A program made the position numbers and the translations under genes. A stretch of DNA of 64,000 nt from Prunus persica. Its lineage: Eukaryota; Streptophyta; Magnoliopsida; Rosales; Rosaceae. Below are positions 1-14,500 of this stretch, in pieces (position 1 is the first letter of the stretch; the number at the start of each line of letters is the position of its first letter). The stretch lies in contig NC_034015.1 of assembly GCF_000346465.2 (NCBI RefSeq), positions 18,901,245 to 18,965,244 on the forward strand, in the 5' to 3' direction. The notes under the pieces are model-generated. The model searched no databases. It had not been told where the DNA came from and worked only from the letters and a program-made list of their open reading frames with translations.

Positions 1-793
1 GATGACAGTGACTCACATCTACAAAATTCAAATATCAACAATAATACACACTTATATATACATATGCATGTACGACCGACCTTATCATCACTCGACCCAT
101 TGAATAGCTTAGCTCATGTGTAGCATCTAATTCTTGTGTGTGTGGTGCACAGAATTAAAAAACCATTTAATAATTAATTAGCTCATGTTTGTGGATAATA
201 TAGATTAGAAATTGTGACCCTTTTATTTTTTATTTTTTTGGGTTTTCCGGATGGAGGCCCATGCCTCAATTGCACCGAAGTGCTCCTTAAAGAGCGGGCT
301 CGGCCCAATAGCCCAGACCGGGATAATAAATTTTAATCCCCTCCGTTTCAAAGCATTTTTCTTATAGGTCAAGTTTCCATCAGATTACGCCACGTTTGAC
401 TTTGGGTTCTTACGTTCGTTGTGCTAGGCCACGTGGCAGAACCTACCATGCATAATTCGTCAATGGCGACTGACACAGAAACAAATGAGAAAAACAATTG
501 GCCTTTTTTTTTTATAATTAAAGACTATCTCATTTAAACCAATTCATCATCATGATGATAATATTATTATTTTTTTAACTAAAACAATCAGGAATGGACC
601 TTAAACATGACTAACCTAGGCTACAACCCAAGTGGCTGCTTTTTTAGTAGCCTAAAAAAAAAAAATTATAGCCCAGTCAATTCAATAACCAATACCCTCT
701 CAAGGAATCCTACATTGCACTTGGAGAAAAAAAACGGAGAAGAGGAAAGCTGCACATCTCTACACATATGGAAAAAAAGGAGAGAAAAAAAAA
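1..793. other. Left-edge spacer, no gene seen
   Basis: AT-rich non-coding DNA with no convincing coding segment. It holds a perfect 10-bp G-box palindrome (428-437) and a moderately GC-rich stretch (about 240-320) that reads like an eroded repeat. An A/G-rich tract leads into the inverted-repeat element starting at 794. Part of it may be distal promoter of the acyltransferase gene at 1890. Confidence 0.6.
428..437. promoter_or_regulatory. G-box palindrome GCCACGTGGC
   Basis: A perfect palindrome around the CACGTG core, the classic binding site of plant bZIP and bHLH factors. It lies about 1.45 kb upstream of the acyltransferase start codon, with the inverted-repeat element in between, so its target gene is uncertain. 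A related ACGT core occurs nearby at about 391. The motif is visible; a role is inference. Confidence 0.3.
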
Positions 794-1266
794 AGTGCTA
801 CTAAACGAACCTTAAAATTAACTGAGTACACCATACTATCAAATTATTTATTGAATTCTAATTTACTATAATATAAAATGACCAAAAAGAATATATTGAA
901 TTGTGAAACAAATAAAATTTTAATAAGTACACCTTCGGATTTAGGGTTTACTCACTATATTCAACCCGTATTAGATGTAGAAAAGTCTTCGTATTATTTG
1001 GTGCTCACGAATAATGTAGCGAGTACTAGTTTAGGATTGTATTGCGAAATTAAAGATTTTTATGAAACCCAAAATCTGAAAATAGGGCACAAATTCATGT
1101 AAAAAGAGAAACCTGGTTTAGGATTGGTTTTAGAGTGTTGTACTAGGGCTATTTTTGGTAGTTAAATATGGTGTACTTAGTTAATTTTACATTTTAATTA
1201 AAATATTATGGTTAACTTAAATTATAGGGTGTACTCAGTTAATTTTAGGGTTCGTTTAGCAGCACT
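794..1266. mobile_element. MITE-like element with 39-bp terminal inverted repeats
   Basis: The left end (794-832) and the reverse complement of the right end (1228-1266) match at about 37 of 39 positions, giving long terminal inverted repeats around a 473-bp AT-rich unit. A second copy of the inner TIR motif (GTGTACTTAGTTAATTTTA) lies subterminally near 1170-1190 in the same orientation as the right end. The one internal reading frame (878-1102) does not resemble a transposase, so it looks non-autonomous. The left end abuts an A-run, so no clear target-site duplication can be called. Mutator, hAT or another superfamily cannot be decided from this copy. Confidence 0.7.
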
Positions 1267-1889
1267 CAAAATAATGCGCAGCTCGTGAAAAAAAGAAAGA
1301 AAAGTAGAAGAAATTGTTTATGACTGTTTCTTAGAGTTGTTGACTTTGTCACCAAACTCATGCGGATAATTAATCGATAATTAATTATTTTTAATTCTAT
1401 GAAATTAAAATAATTATGAACCCCCCCGGATGAAGTGTGTTATTATTTTTTGTTATCAATGAAATTACATTGTACTGTCAAGTTTTCTATGTACTTAATA
1501 TGTTTATATATGTAGAGTAAATTTAGCCTAATCAAGTTTGAAATCCTAAATCCGTCCCTAGAAACAATTTTATTTTCCTCTTAAAAAGTTGGTTTTACAT
1601 CCAAAAAAAAAGTTACAATCGAATTATTTTTTCCTAATTATTTTTCTTAATTCTCTTAAACGCATCTCATATATGAAAAGAATTGAAAAAAAAAAAGAAA
1701 GTGAAAAACGTACAGAAGTTTCACATAAAAAAAGGTGCGAACCTGTTTTATATGTGGAAGCAGAGAGAGCCTTCCTTTTAATGCTTTTAACAGATTTTAT
1801 GTGGAAACACAAGCACCACCTTCCTTCTCTCCCTCTCGCGCTTTTTCCTCTCAATCTATCTCTGTAACTCTGTTTCCGATTAACAAAAG
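1267..1889. other. Spacer and probable promoter/5'UTR of the acyltransferase gene
   Basis: AT-rich DNA with no coding segment. It ends in a pyrimidine-rich stretch (about 1818-1875) typical of a plant 5' leader just before the start codon at 1890. No TATA box can be assigned with confidence. Confidence 0.5.
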
Positions 1890-4641
1890 ATGTCCAATAA
1901 CGAAGAGCCCGTGGAGGAAACAAATGGGGATTCATTTCACATAGTGAAGCAGGGTTTGAAAGATCGATCTAAGGTATGGCCAAATTCGTTTGCTTTTTTG
2001 CTTTTAGTAACACAAATTTGTCATCTCGATTCGTTTTGAATTGTGGGTTGTGTTTATTTTTGGTTTTTCTTGATATGGGAATGCTTGTTTTTTCAGAAAG
2101 TGGCTCAAACCAAAGAGATTTTGTCGAAACAAGCGGTTCAGACCAGAGAGATCCTTTCAAAACAGGCTGTTAAGATCGCCAAACAAGCTGAAGAACACGA
2201 AAAGTTCATCAACAAGGTAGGTACTTCAGTTTTTATGTAAAATCAATTTGATGTGTTTGATGTGTTTGATTCTTTGTGATATTGTGTGAAGTGAATGCAT
2301 TGGGTTTGTTAATGTTTGTGTTGAAACTTATAAGTTATCTTTTTCATGCTTAGGTGACGCATCTTGTGGGGGTCCTCGGGTTTGGTGGCTTTTGCTTCCT
2401 CTTAGGAGCAAGTAAAGTTTCCTAATTGATAAGATGGATATTAATAATTGCTCCGTTGAGGAAAAGAACTTCCATTGTGTTTTTATTTCTAAAATTTTCT
2501 TTTTAACAGGACCCCAAGATATTCGATATGTGTATTGTTTGTTCTATGTAATCTTTGTTCCTCTTCGTTGGATATACTATCGGTTCAAGAAATGGCACTA
2601 CTATCTTTTGGTAAGTTTTCATTTCTTATAGAGTTCTTTAAAATCTGTTAGTAAATTGTTACTGCACTTGGATAACTAGGAAATTGATTGTGGACATTTG
2701 AAGATATTTATAATCATATGGGATGTCTTTGCCATCTGCAATACATCTTTGATAGGTGCTGCAAGAATAATGAAAAAACTGATTTGGCTCAAGTTAGTTG
2801 GAGCAGAATAGAGTAATGGAAGTTTGGTTGCTTCCTATTTGTTATTTTCTCTTTATTGTTCTGTGTGTGTCTTACCTTGACAAAGAAAAATGAGTACCAC
2901 ATAGAAAGTTAGAGATAAGAGAGGAAGTAACCGTTGATTTGAAGTTAATAATAGTGACCAAGTACATGAGTTTAGCCAATTTCCATGATCTAATATATCA
3001 AATAGATGATAGATGAATGTTGATCTGCTACTTCTACCCAATTGAAAATTTGGTGGAACTTTTTCAAAAAGTTGGTCTCTTCATCCTCACTGTCAGTTTT
3101 AGTTATACCTCTTTCAGTCAGCATTTTCTAGAAAACCCTCGCACTCTTATGATCCTTCACTTATATATTTTTTACTCTCTATGGAATGATTTAATGATAA
3201 AAAATTAAAAAGTGATATGATTGTTTTTATGTCCTAGGACTTTTGCTACTATGCCAATACGATCTTTTTGGTTGACCTCCTTCTTTATCCAAGGAATGAA
3301 AAGTTTTTCATGGTTTGCTTCTCATTTGCTGAGGTAAGCAACACATCCACAGTTACTTTGCTTTGTGATGAAGTAATGATTAACTTGTACAATTGTTGAC
3401 TGTTTCAAATGCACAAGCAGGGACCATTAGCATGGGCATTGATTGTTTGGCGTTGTAGCTTGGTGTTTAGTTCTCTTGACAAAATAGTTAGTGTCCTCAT
3501 ACATCTTTTACCTGGTGAGTCAGTCCTCTTCCTTACATTTTGTTTTGAAGTACCCTTGAAACAATTTTGAATTATAATTTTTTTTTGGGACAGTAAATAC
3601 AATGGCTTCAAATTGGATATTAGGTAAAAATGCCTGGAGCAAAATGTCTGCACATATATGAAATCAGAAAGAGCCTCCCTTGTGGTTTCTTGTGATTTTG
3701 TACGAGATATCATTCCTCGACCATTGTCTCATATAGATTTTAAAACTTTAATGTAGATCCAACCAGATAAGTGGATCACGCTTTAGTTATGGTGGACCCT
3801 AAGAAAATGTAGATGGCGATAGTCTTAAGCAGGTTTTGGTATTATATATGTCTGAGCTTCTCCCAAAACAGAGGCGAGTTTATGTTGCATAGTCTGTTGT
3901 GTTGTCGTATATATCACAAACATGCCTCTGACAGAATAGGTTTATTTCAGGGTTAGTTTTCTTCACCATTCGATGGTGGGATCCAGCCACTTTTGCAGCC
4001 ATGCATCCAGAAGGAACTTCTCGCAGAGCTTCGTGGCCTTATGTAGAAGACAAATCCTACCTTTGGGTGTGGTTGTTTTGGGTGCCCTTGTTTGCTTACA
4101 CCTTATGGCAGGCTTTGTATTTTCTCATTGTCAATGTTTTACGCCGACAAAGGCTCTTAAGAGATCCTGAAGTCATGACTTCTTATAGGTTCTTTATATC
4201 TCTCTCCTTTTCCCTTTTTTTTTTTTTTTTTTTTTTGGGTTCTATTCTTTCTTTTCCCCCTTTTCTGATTTGATTTTGAACAGGGAACTGTCAAAGAAGG
4301 CACAGAAAGCAAACAATGTATGGTGGCGCCTAAGCGGTTTGCTTGGGGATCAAAATCGCTTGCTTATGTTTATTCTGCTTCAAGCCGTCTTTACTGTGGC
4401 AACCATGGCGCTCACAGTCCCTATCTTCTTGTCATATGAATTGCATGTAGTTTTCCAAATACTCAAGGTTTCTGCATCTGTATGGAATGGAGGGAGTTTC
4501 TTGCTAGAGGTAATGCCTCGGCAAGTGATTCTCAAGGAGAAGAAGAAATTAGAAGTTCAACCAGTGCAAACTGAGCGAGACCAATCAACGGACGATGATG
4601 GAGGGACCAATTATTCTGCCGAGGCATCCAGTCCTAACTAA
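1890..4641 (+). CDS. GPC1: Glycerophosphocholine acyltransferase (GPC1/DUF2838 family)
   Basis: The enzyme transfers an acyl group from acyl-CoA to glycerophosphocholine, making lysophosphatidylcholine for phosphatidylcholine remodelling; the family is an integral ER-membrane protein. Eight exons read by eye (1890-1973, 2097-2216, 2354-2411, 2510-2610, 3238-3333, 3421-3514, 3951-4188, 4284-4641) sum to 382 codons plus stop, matching the roughly 381 residues of the Arabidopsis protein. The N-terminus is hydrophilic and Lys/Gln-rich with a near-repeat ([18 protein letters not shown]). It is followed by several hydrophobic helices with the family signatures [29 protein letters not shown] and [19 protein letters not shown]. 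The C-tail is acidic and Ser/Thr-rich. An approximately 20-bp T-run sits in the last intron (about 4217-4237). The start is the first ATG in frame with the conserved N-terminal block. Family assignment is from recognised sequence. Confidence 0.88.
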
Positions 4642-5550
4642 CAGCTGTTGAATATTATCCATTTTAGTCATGACAAATTACTCATCTTTTGTTGTTTTCT
4701 TAGAACTAGCGTACTTGGTAGAAGTTTATATTTGTTTTGCAGATCCGTGAGCAATGATTTGTTTATGTACAAATTCACAAAAAAGGAATTCAAATGAGAG
4801 TGTTACAAATGAACACAAAACAGGTGGTCTATTAAAAATTGGAATTTCCTTCTCAGCTCTCTCTCTCTCTTTCTTTGGCGCATTTTGTGACCACTGAACA
4901 TCAACAAAACTCTTTGCTCTCTTTGCTCTTTTTGGTTCTACTGAATTTTTTTCTTGTATTATGCATTCGTTTTGTTTTTCAGACGATATTAGCCTTTTCT
5001 AAAAAATAACAAAAATAAGAAATGAAAAGCATTTAAATTCAGTTGATATTTGAGGGGGGAAAAAAGTTAAAAACAAATAAAAGTCAAATAACTGTATATT
5101 CTATAATGTTGTTAATACACGGGCTTTCCGTCTAGTATTTTTCCAAAAAAGAAAAGAATATAACACCGCTTAATTACAAATTGCTTCCACATACAACAAA
5201 TGGCCTACAAAATGCATTTTCACTCAAAAACCAGCAGACGACCTTAAAGCCAACAAACAAGAAACTACCAGGCACCAATGCCACAAGTCATCACATAAAT
5301 TGTGATACGCATGCGGCTTCCTAACAAATACCCTCGTGTTGACAAAACTTGAGGGCAAAGAATGAACTGACCCAAGCCATCAAACCAAGATTGATGGCAT
5401 GAGCAGATAAAACAAGCACTATACACATGGATGATTACTAACAAAGAAACTGTATGCACAGGTTTCAGCGCATCAATTGATGTGCTATGTGTCCGAGACA
5501 TAACCATAAAAGATGCGATTTGACGATCGGAGACTATGCTCTCACTAACA
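4642..5550. other. Convergent 3' region between acyltransferase and myosin genes
   Basis: Holds the 3' UTR of the + strand acyltransferase gene and, from about 5150 on, the probable 3' UTR of the minus-strand myosin gene. A CT-rich simple repeat lies near 4855-4875. No other coding segment is seen. Confidence 0.5.
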
Positions 5551-8500
5551 TCATTCGGAGCGGGGGAGTAAGAAGCCAAACCCAGAGTGTTCGCGAATCA
5601 ATGGTGGAGGTTCAATGTCGGTTATATCTACTTGTTGCATTGACTTGGAGATGTCGTCCACCGAGAATGGTATGCTGCGTGAACATTCATAGAACATAAC
5701 AAGAAAAGATAACCTTTCCATATGGATAATCAAATATAAAATTCCGACTTCAGTTTGGGGATCACAAATCAGTACCTTGAGTCATCGTCTAATAGGAAAG
5801 AGCTGCTTACAGCATTGTTTGAGTCCTCAGTCATCAAAACTCTCATGCTTGAAATAACCTGTGTAAGTTCAAACCAAACTTATTTTCAGAATACCAAAAG
5901 CAAGGACGGAGGTCAAACGTTCAATATTGTATAATGGACCAGAGAGATTAATATTTTTCAGTGTCATTCGAAGTCAACTTACATCTGAAGACACACTGTG
6001 TGTACCATATTTGTCATCCCAGTACATTGTACTGATCCTGTACAACTGCTGTATGCTAAGAACCTGATGAAGCCACAAGCAATAACATCAGAAGGAAGCA
6101 TGCAAGGAAAAGAAATAGGTCCAATACAAAATGAGCAATTCAAAGGAAGAGGCACGAACAGGGCAGAGTTCTTTTGTTATCTCATTCAAGGTCTTCTTCG
6201 GTTTCTGATGTATAACCTGATATGTTCATAAATTTTTAAAAAGAAAAGAAGGAAAAAAAAATTTCAGTCAGCTAATTCTGCAAAACTGATAATCACCATT
6301 TATTTGTTGCAATTAAAAGATCATAGACACGAATTTTACTAGGAATCCAACAGCCTGCCTAATATGCTTCAATTCATCCCAAGCTGAGCCTGCATACTGT
6401 AGGCAAAAAATATTTCAGGTAAATACAAGAAAAAAAATACAGAAAATAAGTTCAGTGTGGCACAGTTCTTACTTCCTCACTTGCCCCATAGCACCACTGT
6501 TCTAATTCAGCCAAACCTGCTTTTACATATTCCCCATTACTGAACGAACAACACTCCCGCCGCAAAAGAAGACTGCAGAAAATGACGGAAATAAATGCCA
6601 CAAAACCTTTAGACAAAGTGACTTTCTTTACCGAAAGACATGACTAAATAACCAAAGGACAAAAAGGAAGGGGGAAATTTCTTTTGGCAAACAGAGAGGG
6701 AGAGGACTGACTAATATACCTATTGAATAGCTGAACATTGATGAATGAGAATATCTGAGTGAACACCTTGCGGACCAAGAAGGGAGGCACCTGTGGAAGC
6801 CAAACAATATTAAAAGCACTGTTCACTACAAGTATTTCAATTTTTAACACTCAAAGAGGAAAACTATATAACTCACATAATTTGCTTTCATTGTCTTCAA
6901 GTAACTGTCCAAGCTTTTCACAATGCTTTGCCAATGAGCAATTAAAGCTTGCTGAGCGACAGCATTAGCTTGGGCACGTCCTTTTACTAAACTTGCCCGT
7001 GATGTCCTAGGTGCCTGCATAGTACGTAAAACAGAAAGCAATCAAATTTTTCAGTCATTTAAGGAGGCGAACATTGGTAAGTGTGACACACACAGTATCC
7101 ACCCTTTTTTCTGTGTCTACCACACAGACGATATGCATGTAAGAGTTACGAGTCATTTCAAGGCAACAAGGTCCTATATTACTTTTTGGCACTTTCAGGG
7201 TCGTGTAGCATACACAATCCCCTTTTTTTTCTTTTTTTTTCTTATTTAACTTATGACAGGATTTAACAAACACAGTTGAAGAATATAATTTTCTCAGAAA
7301 CAAATTTTTTTTTAATTTTTAAAAAAGCTATTAAGAAGAAAAAAAAAAAAAACCAAAGTTGAAGTTGCATCATTTCAGAGGATAGACTGTACTTATATAA
7401 AATGTTCCTGGATTAATCCAAACAGATTCCTAAAATTCCTTGTTGGAAACAAGTTATATGCTATTATGCATTCTTTTTCTGGCTACAATAAAACCAACTA
7501 TAGCATACACAATAAAAATTACGTTAACAGTCACCTGGATACATAACCCGAGTAACGGTGAGATTTCCTTCTTTAAATTGTCTCTCATCATTCCATATAT
7601 CTTCTCAAGGAAGGCAGTAAGCTGCTGCTTAAACAATAACGCAGGATACTTGGCCTCAACTTGCCGTAGGTCATCCAACCTACCAAGTCCTCGACCATTA
7701 AGAAATGAGAGTCCTGCACTTTGAGGAGAAGCCCGTAACCCCTATAATTGACAACGGTAATTTGCATAATAAGCATAAGTCCAATATGATACAACAGACT
7801 TCAGAACAAAGGTACTTAAATTAGAAGACAAACAAATATAAATGCTTTGTACCTGAGACATCCTTCCAAAAAGAGATGCTGAGCTTGTTCTCCGCCGTTG
7901 TGGTGTCAAGCTAGCTGCTCCACTTGCTTTAAGTGTGTGTTGGAGCAGCAACAATAAAGTTGAGGTATTAGATAACCAATAGGCTAAAACGTCGTTATTA
8001 TCCGGGACCTACAGTGAGGTAAAACCAGCACTAGTAACACGCTCAACAGTATTCAAAACTCATTCTAAATGATATGTACTAAGAAGGTATGGCTAAGTTT
8101 AGACAAAAGAACTGGGATGTCTTAAAACCACAAAGAGTGACTTACCTCTATGGCTGAAGCTATTGTTTGAATTACACGGTCAAAAATTCCAGTCCTTTCC
8201 ACTTCAAATGACCTCCAATGAAGAAGACATTTGTATATGACACAAGCAGCAATTGGCCTTCCCCCAAAAAAACCCAAATCCTGTGATATACATTTGACCA
8301 GCAAGTCCTGGTTCTCCTGAAAAACAGTAGATTGCAATAGAAGAATTAGAAAGAGAAATAGAAACATCGTGGCATTAGGACATGCCGATAGCCACTTACC
8401 AGCTGCTTTTCATTGAGAGATTTCTGTGGTTTTTCTTCCGACTCAGGTTCACGTGCATTTGATACGGCAAGAATCATATCCTGAAGCATATAGCAAACAG

Positions 8501-11500
8501 TAAGCAATACAAATAGAATAAATCAATCATTACCGCGTAAAAATTTGCAATATCTTCAAGGATAGAAGCAATGATGTCCACTTACTGATGTGACCTTGGA
8601 TTCTCCATTTAGAACATTCCCATTTTCTGGTGTCCTCTGCAAATTTCAAGAAACACTCAGCCAGTGAGCTTAAAGGAGAAGGGCAATGCAAGTAAATGCA
8701 GAATGAGTAATGCCCTAAACCAAAGAATACCTGAATAATCATTGTCTTTGGTCTTGAAGATAGAGATTTCCCAGTCGGTGACATAGTCAGTGCTTGTTGA
8801 CGAAGTACTTGATTCTCGGACTCTGTGTTAGAAAGTTTCTCCTCAAGCCTGATATGGAAAATGTATCAACTCCAATAAACATGACTTCACAGCAAAGTGG
8901 TGTAATGGAAGAGAGAGAGAGAGAGAGAGATGCTTTGTACATAAGCAAACAAATATAAAGGAGTGCACATCAAGATAAGAGAGGGAATAGTGCGTGTCAA
9001 GGTGAAAATTGATAGCAGGTTATACGAGTCTGATTCAGTAATTATAAAGTGACAAAAAGGAAAAATAAACGTAAAATTGACAGAACGCAGTTAATGAGCA
9101 ACAAAATGTGAACTTGAAGCTGAACCTACAAGATATGAAAGGAAAATCGCGAGTCAGTCAGGGGTATAAAGTAGAATCATTTTTATTGCAATACCAGATA
9201 CCTAATGATTCCATTATCACAAGTGTTTGCAATACTAGATACCTAATTATCACAAATGTTTACAAACCTCTGTACAGATTCCTGGAGCTGATCCACTTTT
9301 CTGCTTGCATCTTCAAATTGTTTGACCAGCTCTGCATTTCTAGCCTCGGCATCAATAGAAGCTTTCTTGGCCTCTTCCACTGCCTGCCTTTCTGACAGCA
9401 GCAAGGTCTGTACAGTTGTAATGCCTCATGAAGTCAGCACATTGCATGAGTTCAATTTTGAGGTCAATCATCAACATTATGTGCTCATGGAACGATAAAA
9501 ACTACGATTCCAAGGTAAAATATGAACCAGACAACCCCAACAAGGAGTGTCAATTGAGTCCGCACAGGTCTTGACCAAGCTCAGTTTGAAGTGTAAATAG
9601 TTGAGCCTAAGCTCAATCCAACCCACTATTTAGGGCAGAAGTTTTAGATCAAGAGCAGCCCGCCTAGGTAAATTCCAAGGTTTGACCTTTTTAACAAAAT
9701 ATTTCACATGATATAACTTGAACAGCTTTTAAGCAAGAGTAGATAAGCTTATCAACCATCAAAATACAAATCTTTATATAAAAATTAATATGCATCGCCC
9801 TTGGGGTTAGCCCAATGGTGAGGGTGGGTGGAAAAATGGGTTAGGTTAGGACTAGGCTAGGCCAAAGCTTTGATTCCCTTCATCGAGACCAAAAATATAC
9901 ATGTATACAAAGGAAAGTGAAATATCTACTACGGATCAGGCTGGGCCTATACTTGTACTTATTTAAGCCTAGCCTAGATCAGCCTGAACTTCAATTTGGG
10001 CTTAAAAACTCTATCTGAAATCAGCCCAAACTGAAGTCAAACAAAACCAGGTAAAACAGTTCGGGCCAAACAGCCTTCAAGCTAACCCAGCCAATTGGGA
10101 GTCCCAAAGCCAAACCTGCACAACCAGTTGTTTCGAACGAACTCTCTGCACTAGAGAGACATGACCTCCACAGAAAACAGCATAAGATATGTTATTATTT
10201 GTCTGTTTGAGTTGTAATATATTTTATTATCACTGTTAGGGTTTTCCTGTTACGAACTGGTAAACTCAAAGGAGAAGATACTTCATCCGCAGAGTATTAG
10301 CAATTATCATCCAAAGTTTCAGTGCCTACCTTCAAACTCTCCACCTCAGCTGATAATGAATCAATTTTTTCAGTGTCTTGGATTATAACAGGAGTCTCCT
10401 TGATGACAGGAGGTGCTTCTTGAATAGCTTTCTGAGCTGCTTCTCGTTCTCTATTTGCTCTGGAATTTGCTTCTTCTACTTGTATTTGCATTGCATGCAA
10501 AGCTTCTTGCAACTTAGCAGTTTCTTGGGCTTTTTCCTCTTCCAAATCAGTCTGCAATTTGACTCAGCATAAATTAATTTATAGTGCTATTAAATGATTT
10601 ACTTCCCCTCACCAACCAAAAAGAGCAAGCATACTATATATTAAATATAAAAATATAAAATTACCCTTAATCGCTTCTCAAGTTGTAAGCGCCATGTAAG
10701 TTCTTCCACACGTTTTTCCAGTTTATCTTTGGCTTCTTTTAGGGCCCCCGTTTCTCTTGCAGCCTGAATGGATTTAAACCAGTGTCATTACAATCCACGA
10801 TGCATTACAACTTCCTACAGTAACAAAATCACATTAAGGAGTGTGATTCAAACCATTTTGAGATTTCTGAGCTCTCTTCGGGCAACCCTGCTCCTCCACC
10901 CACACTGAGTAACTATTGCAGCTTTCTGGAGACTCCTATAATAAGAATATGCTATGTGGCAACGCAAATGAGCCTGCAAGCAGCCAACAAGATCCACTCA
11001 TCAATATTCATTTCTCTGAAACAAGTTACATGAAAAGGAGCAGTATTTTTCTTGCAGTTCATCCTGGAAAGTAAATTAGTAACATGCATCTAGAAGTTTC
11101 TTGATTTCTTCTTCATAAATTTTAACACAGTCAAATCAGGAGATGAATGGCAATAGGACCTGGACAATAACTGCAGCCTTAGTTTGCTTTCTGAATCTGA
11201 ATTCATTTCGAGCAGTCATTGCCCTCAACCCTGTCTGTATTTTGATTGCAGACAACCGTTCCGTCAAGTAGGATTTCCTGGCAATGTACCGCCGGAAATA
11301 TTTCTGTATCTTGACAGCTGCTGCTTCTTGTCGCAGCTGCTCAAAAACTTCACGAGCAGATATACCTAATTTACATATATAAAACCAAAAATATAGTTAA
11401 CTATGGATTACCTCATGTTAAAACAACCAATCAATAAAATATGTTCTGTGGCAAGGGATATTGCATTCCTACTTCCATGAATTTGGTAAGCTTGAGAAAG

Positions 11501-14500
11501 CTAAATTGCATTTTAAATAAATTAGCTTATGATATTTTACAATTATTATATCCCAGTTTACTCTTCAACACCAGCCTCCCACCCCTTACCCCTTAAAAGA
11601 AAAAAAAGGAAAAACTACCACCCCTATGTGTACACATATTGAGAGTCACACAAACACAGATCCGTTCAAGTACAAAACAATCATTTCATTGGTCTTTGAA
11701 ATCTCCATCATGGAGAATTATTATGCAAGAGCGCAGAGCCAAAGTTTGTTTATTTTAAAATTTTGCGATGCAAAAAGTCCAGCATCTTGATAGTGAATGA
11801 ATTAATTGTTAAAGGGCTAAATTTCACACCAAAGATACAAGTCAATCAAATCAAGAAGCAGAATGTATTAAGAAAAATTGTTTAAATGGCAATACAAGAT
11901 GATACCTCTCAAATAAGATTGCAATTGAATAGCAGCTTTGCGTAATGCAATGAACTCTTTGCGTGCCATATGTGTACGAATTTGCCTTTGTATAGTTCTG
12001 GCTGCATGTCCAAGTACCTCTGCTCTTCTTGCATCCAACTCGGCCATCTGACCAGCTCTTAGAAAGACCTTTGTCTTGCCTATCTGCCAAGGCATGTTGA
12101 GAAAAATGATTATCGGAATACAACAGCTATATTGATAAAATGCATGGCAAAATATGAACAACCAAGCTAATTATGCAGGCATAAACAGCATGCTTGTAGA
12201 AAGTTCAAACAACAGGTTACACAAGCATCATCTAGATGATAGCAGTAATAAGAAAACCTAAATGAATTTCAGAAATCTATTAGCCTACTAGGGACAGCTG
12301 ATGGGCATGGATAGTCAGGTTTCCCTGTCAACTCTTATTAGGACAGGGATGTCAGGCCCACAACCTGGGTTGGTGCAGTAATGGCCACAACTCAAGCCAG
12401 CATCTTTTGCAGATAAGCTCGAGCATAAAAGATAGGGTGTGTAACCCAAGCCTGCCTAACTGCTATAGCTAGGCAACATCATCAACATGCTATGAGCATA
12501 ACAATTTGAATCACCTGATAACCAGTCAATCCCATTTTATCCAGGATCATTTGGCATGCAACCTTATCCTCACAGCTGTTCAGGTAAATGTAAAAACAGT
12601 TCAGTAACACTTCTGATGAATATGAAATCTACAGTAGCCATTATTAAAAGTAAAAATTAAAACATCTATCCATCTTTCACCGGGCATAAGAACTCGCGAA
12701 GTGAACAACGCGTACTTACTTTCCTTCCAAAGCTTCAGGAGCAAGAACCCCAAAGCGGTGAAGAAACTCATAAAATGTACGTCGGGTAGGATATCCAGCA
12801 CAGCTGATCCTAATCGCCTCAAGAACACCCTGAAACAAATAATAATGACCTGTATAAACTACCCCGAAACACATGACTTCAAATGATAATTGTTGGAGGT
12901 TAAGCAGCAGAAATGAAGCACAAGACGAAAATATAGGCAGCTCATACTCACACCACAGCGTAATTGTTGTATTATGTTAAAGTTCTCAAAAATAGCAGGC
13001 TTGAGGACACTGTTGGGCTTCACACATCTGATATAGTGAGGTTCTGTTGAATTCAAGGTCTCCATCAAAGATTGAAGTTGTAACTGCATTTTCAAGAAGA
13101 TAATCTCAGTTGTTCCTCAAAAACAAAAGTTTTCAATAATCTAATCTATAAAGAGACTTAACTTTGACATTACCATCATAAATGAAGCAATAAGAGAAAC
13201 GAGACAATGAATTCATTTGAGCTGTCCAGGCCTTACACAAGGGTTAAAAAAGTTTCCCTGATTTATTGATTATTATTGGAAATTAAAACACATAATTGAG
13301 ACCAATGACATCATCACAAATATCCCTTGTCCTTTATGACACTTCCAGAAGTTGTCAACCTTTACTCAAGTACTGCATAGTCACCAATTGAAATACTTAT
13401 TCAATGAATCTATTACTGTGCACAAGAGTTCAAATATGTTATTTCTGGTTGATACGATGTTATTTTAATTTCTATATAGAACCTGAGTTGCAAATAATGC
13501 ACTGAGAATATCTTCACCTCAACTAGGTCATTATGTGCCAAATAGCATACTTTATCTTGGGGTTGCAGTAATATCTATCCCCTTCAATTTCACATGGACC
13601 ATAACTTTATTTTTCTGTAAATCTAACAATGGGATCAACCAGAGAGCATTAAACATTAGGCAAAATAAGTTAGCTAAAGCCAGTTTTAAAAAAAAGTATA
13701 TTTGATCCAATTTAAACAGGTTGTGAAAAAGTTCTCATAATAATACCTTGAAGCGTGATCCAATGGATGAAAATTTAGATGACTTGGATGATTCCTCGGG
13801 AAGTGGAGGAAATAGCCCTGCCACAAAAGGGCATTTGGAGGCTGTCAACAGATCCTGGTGTTCTGCGACCACATAATCTTTGTTTTTATCAAGGAACTGA
13901 TCAGCCAAATAAGTTACCTGAAATAAAATTGATGCTAAAATTTTACCACAAATTACAATAATGTTATAGAGTAACTGAACATGCATAATAGCCCAAACAA
14001 GTATACCTCCCCTGCATAGTGAGATATGGTAAAACTAGTACGAGAAAGCTTAGGTTTGATGAAGCGCTTGTTTTTTGTGAATGTCTGGTATAACTTCTGC
14101 GCGAATGTTTCATGTGTGGATTTAGGAAACATACTGCGAAGCAATCAAACAAACATGAGTCCAACCAAAAGGACGAATTTAAACAATTACAATTATTCAT
14201 GAAAACCAACAGATGGTAACTTGGGATAGAAAAAACACATATACAAAAAAGCTAGAGTAAGTTTTCTTGTGAAGATAAGAATTCAGATCCCATCAACCTC
14301 ATAAAAAAAAATTGCAGGATTAAATATTATCTACATACCAGGCTTCATCTAAAAGTGCAATTATTCCTCCAGGTTTCTGGAAAAAAAAAAAAAAAAAAGT
14401 TTTAAACAACTCAAGTCAAATAGAATCAGAAAACCCTACAATTTGTTCTTCTGTTAGTTGAAGGAAAATCAACATAATGAGTTTGTACTCATGTAAACTA

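Noticed and set aside
878..1102. 74-codon reading frame inside the inverted-repeat element as a transposase remnant
   Set aside because: Composition is AT-driven and no catalytic or DNA-binding motif is visible.
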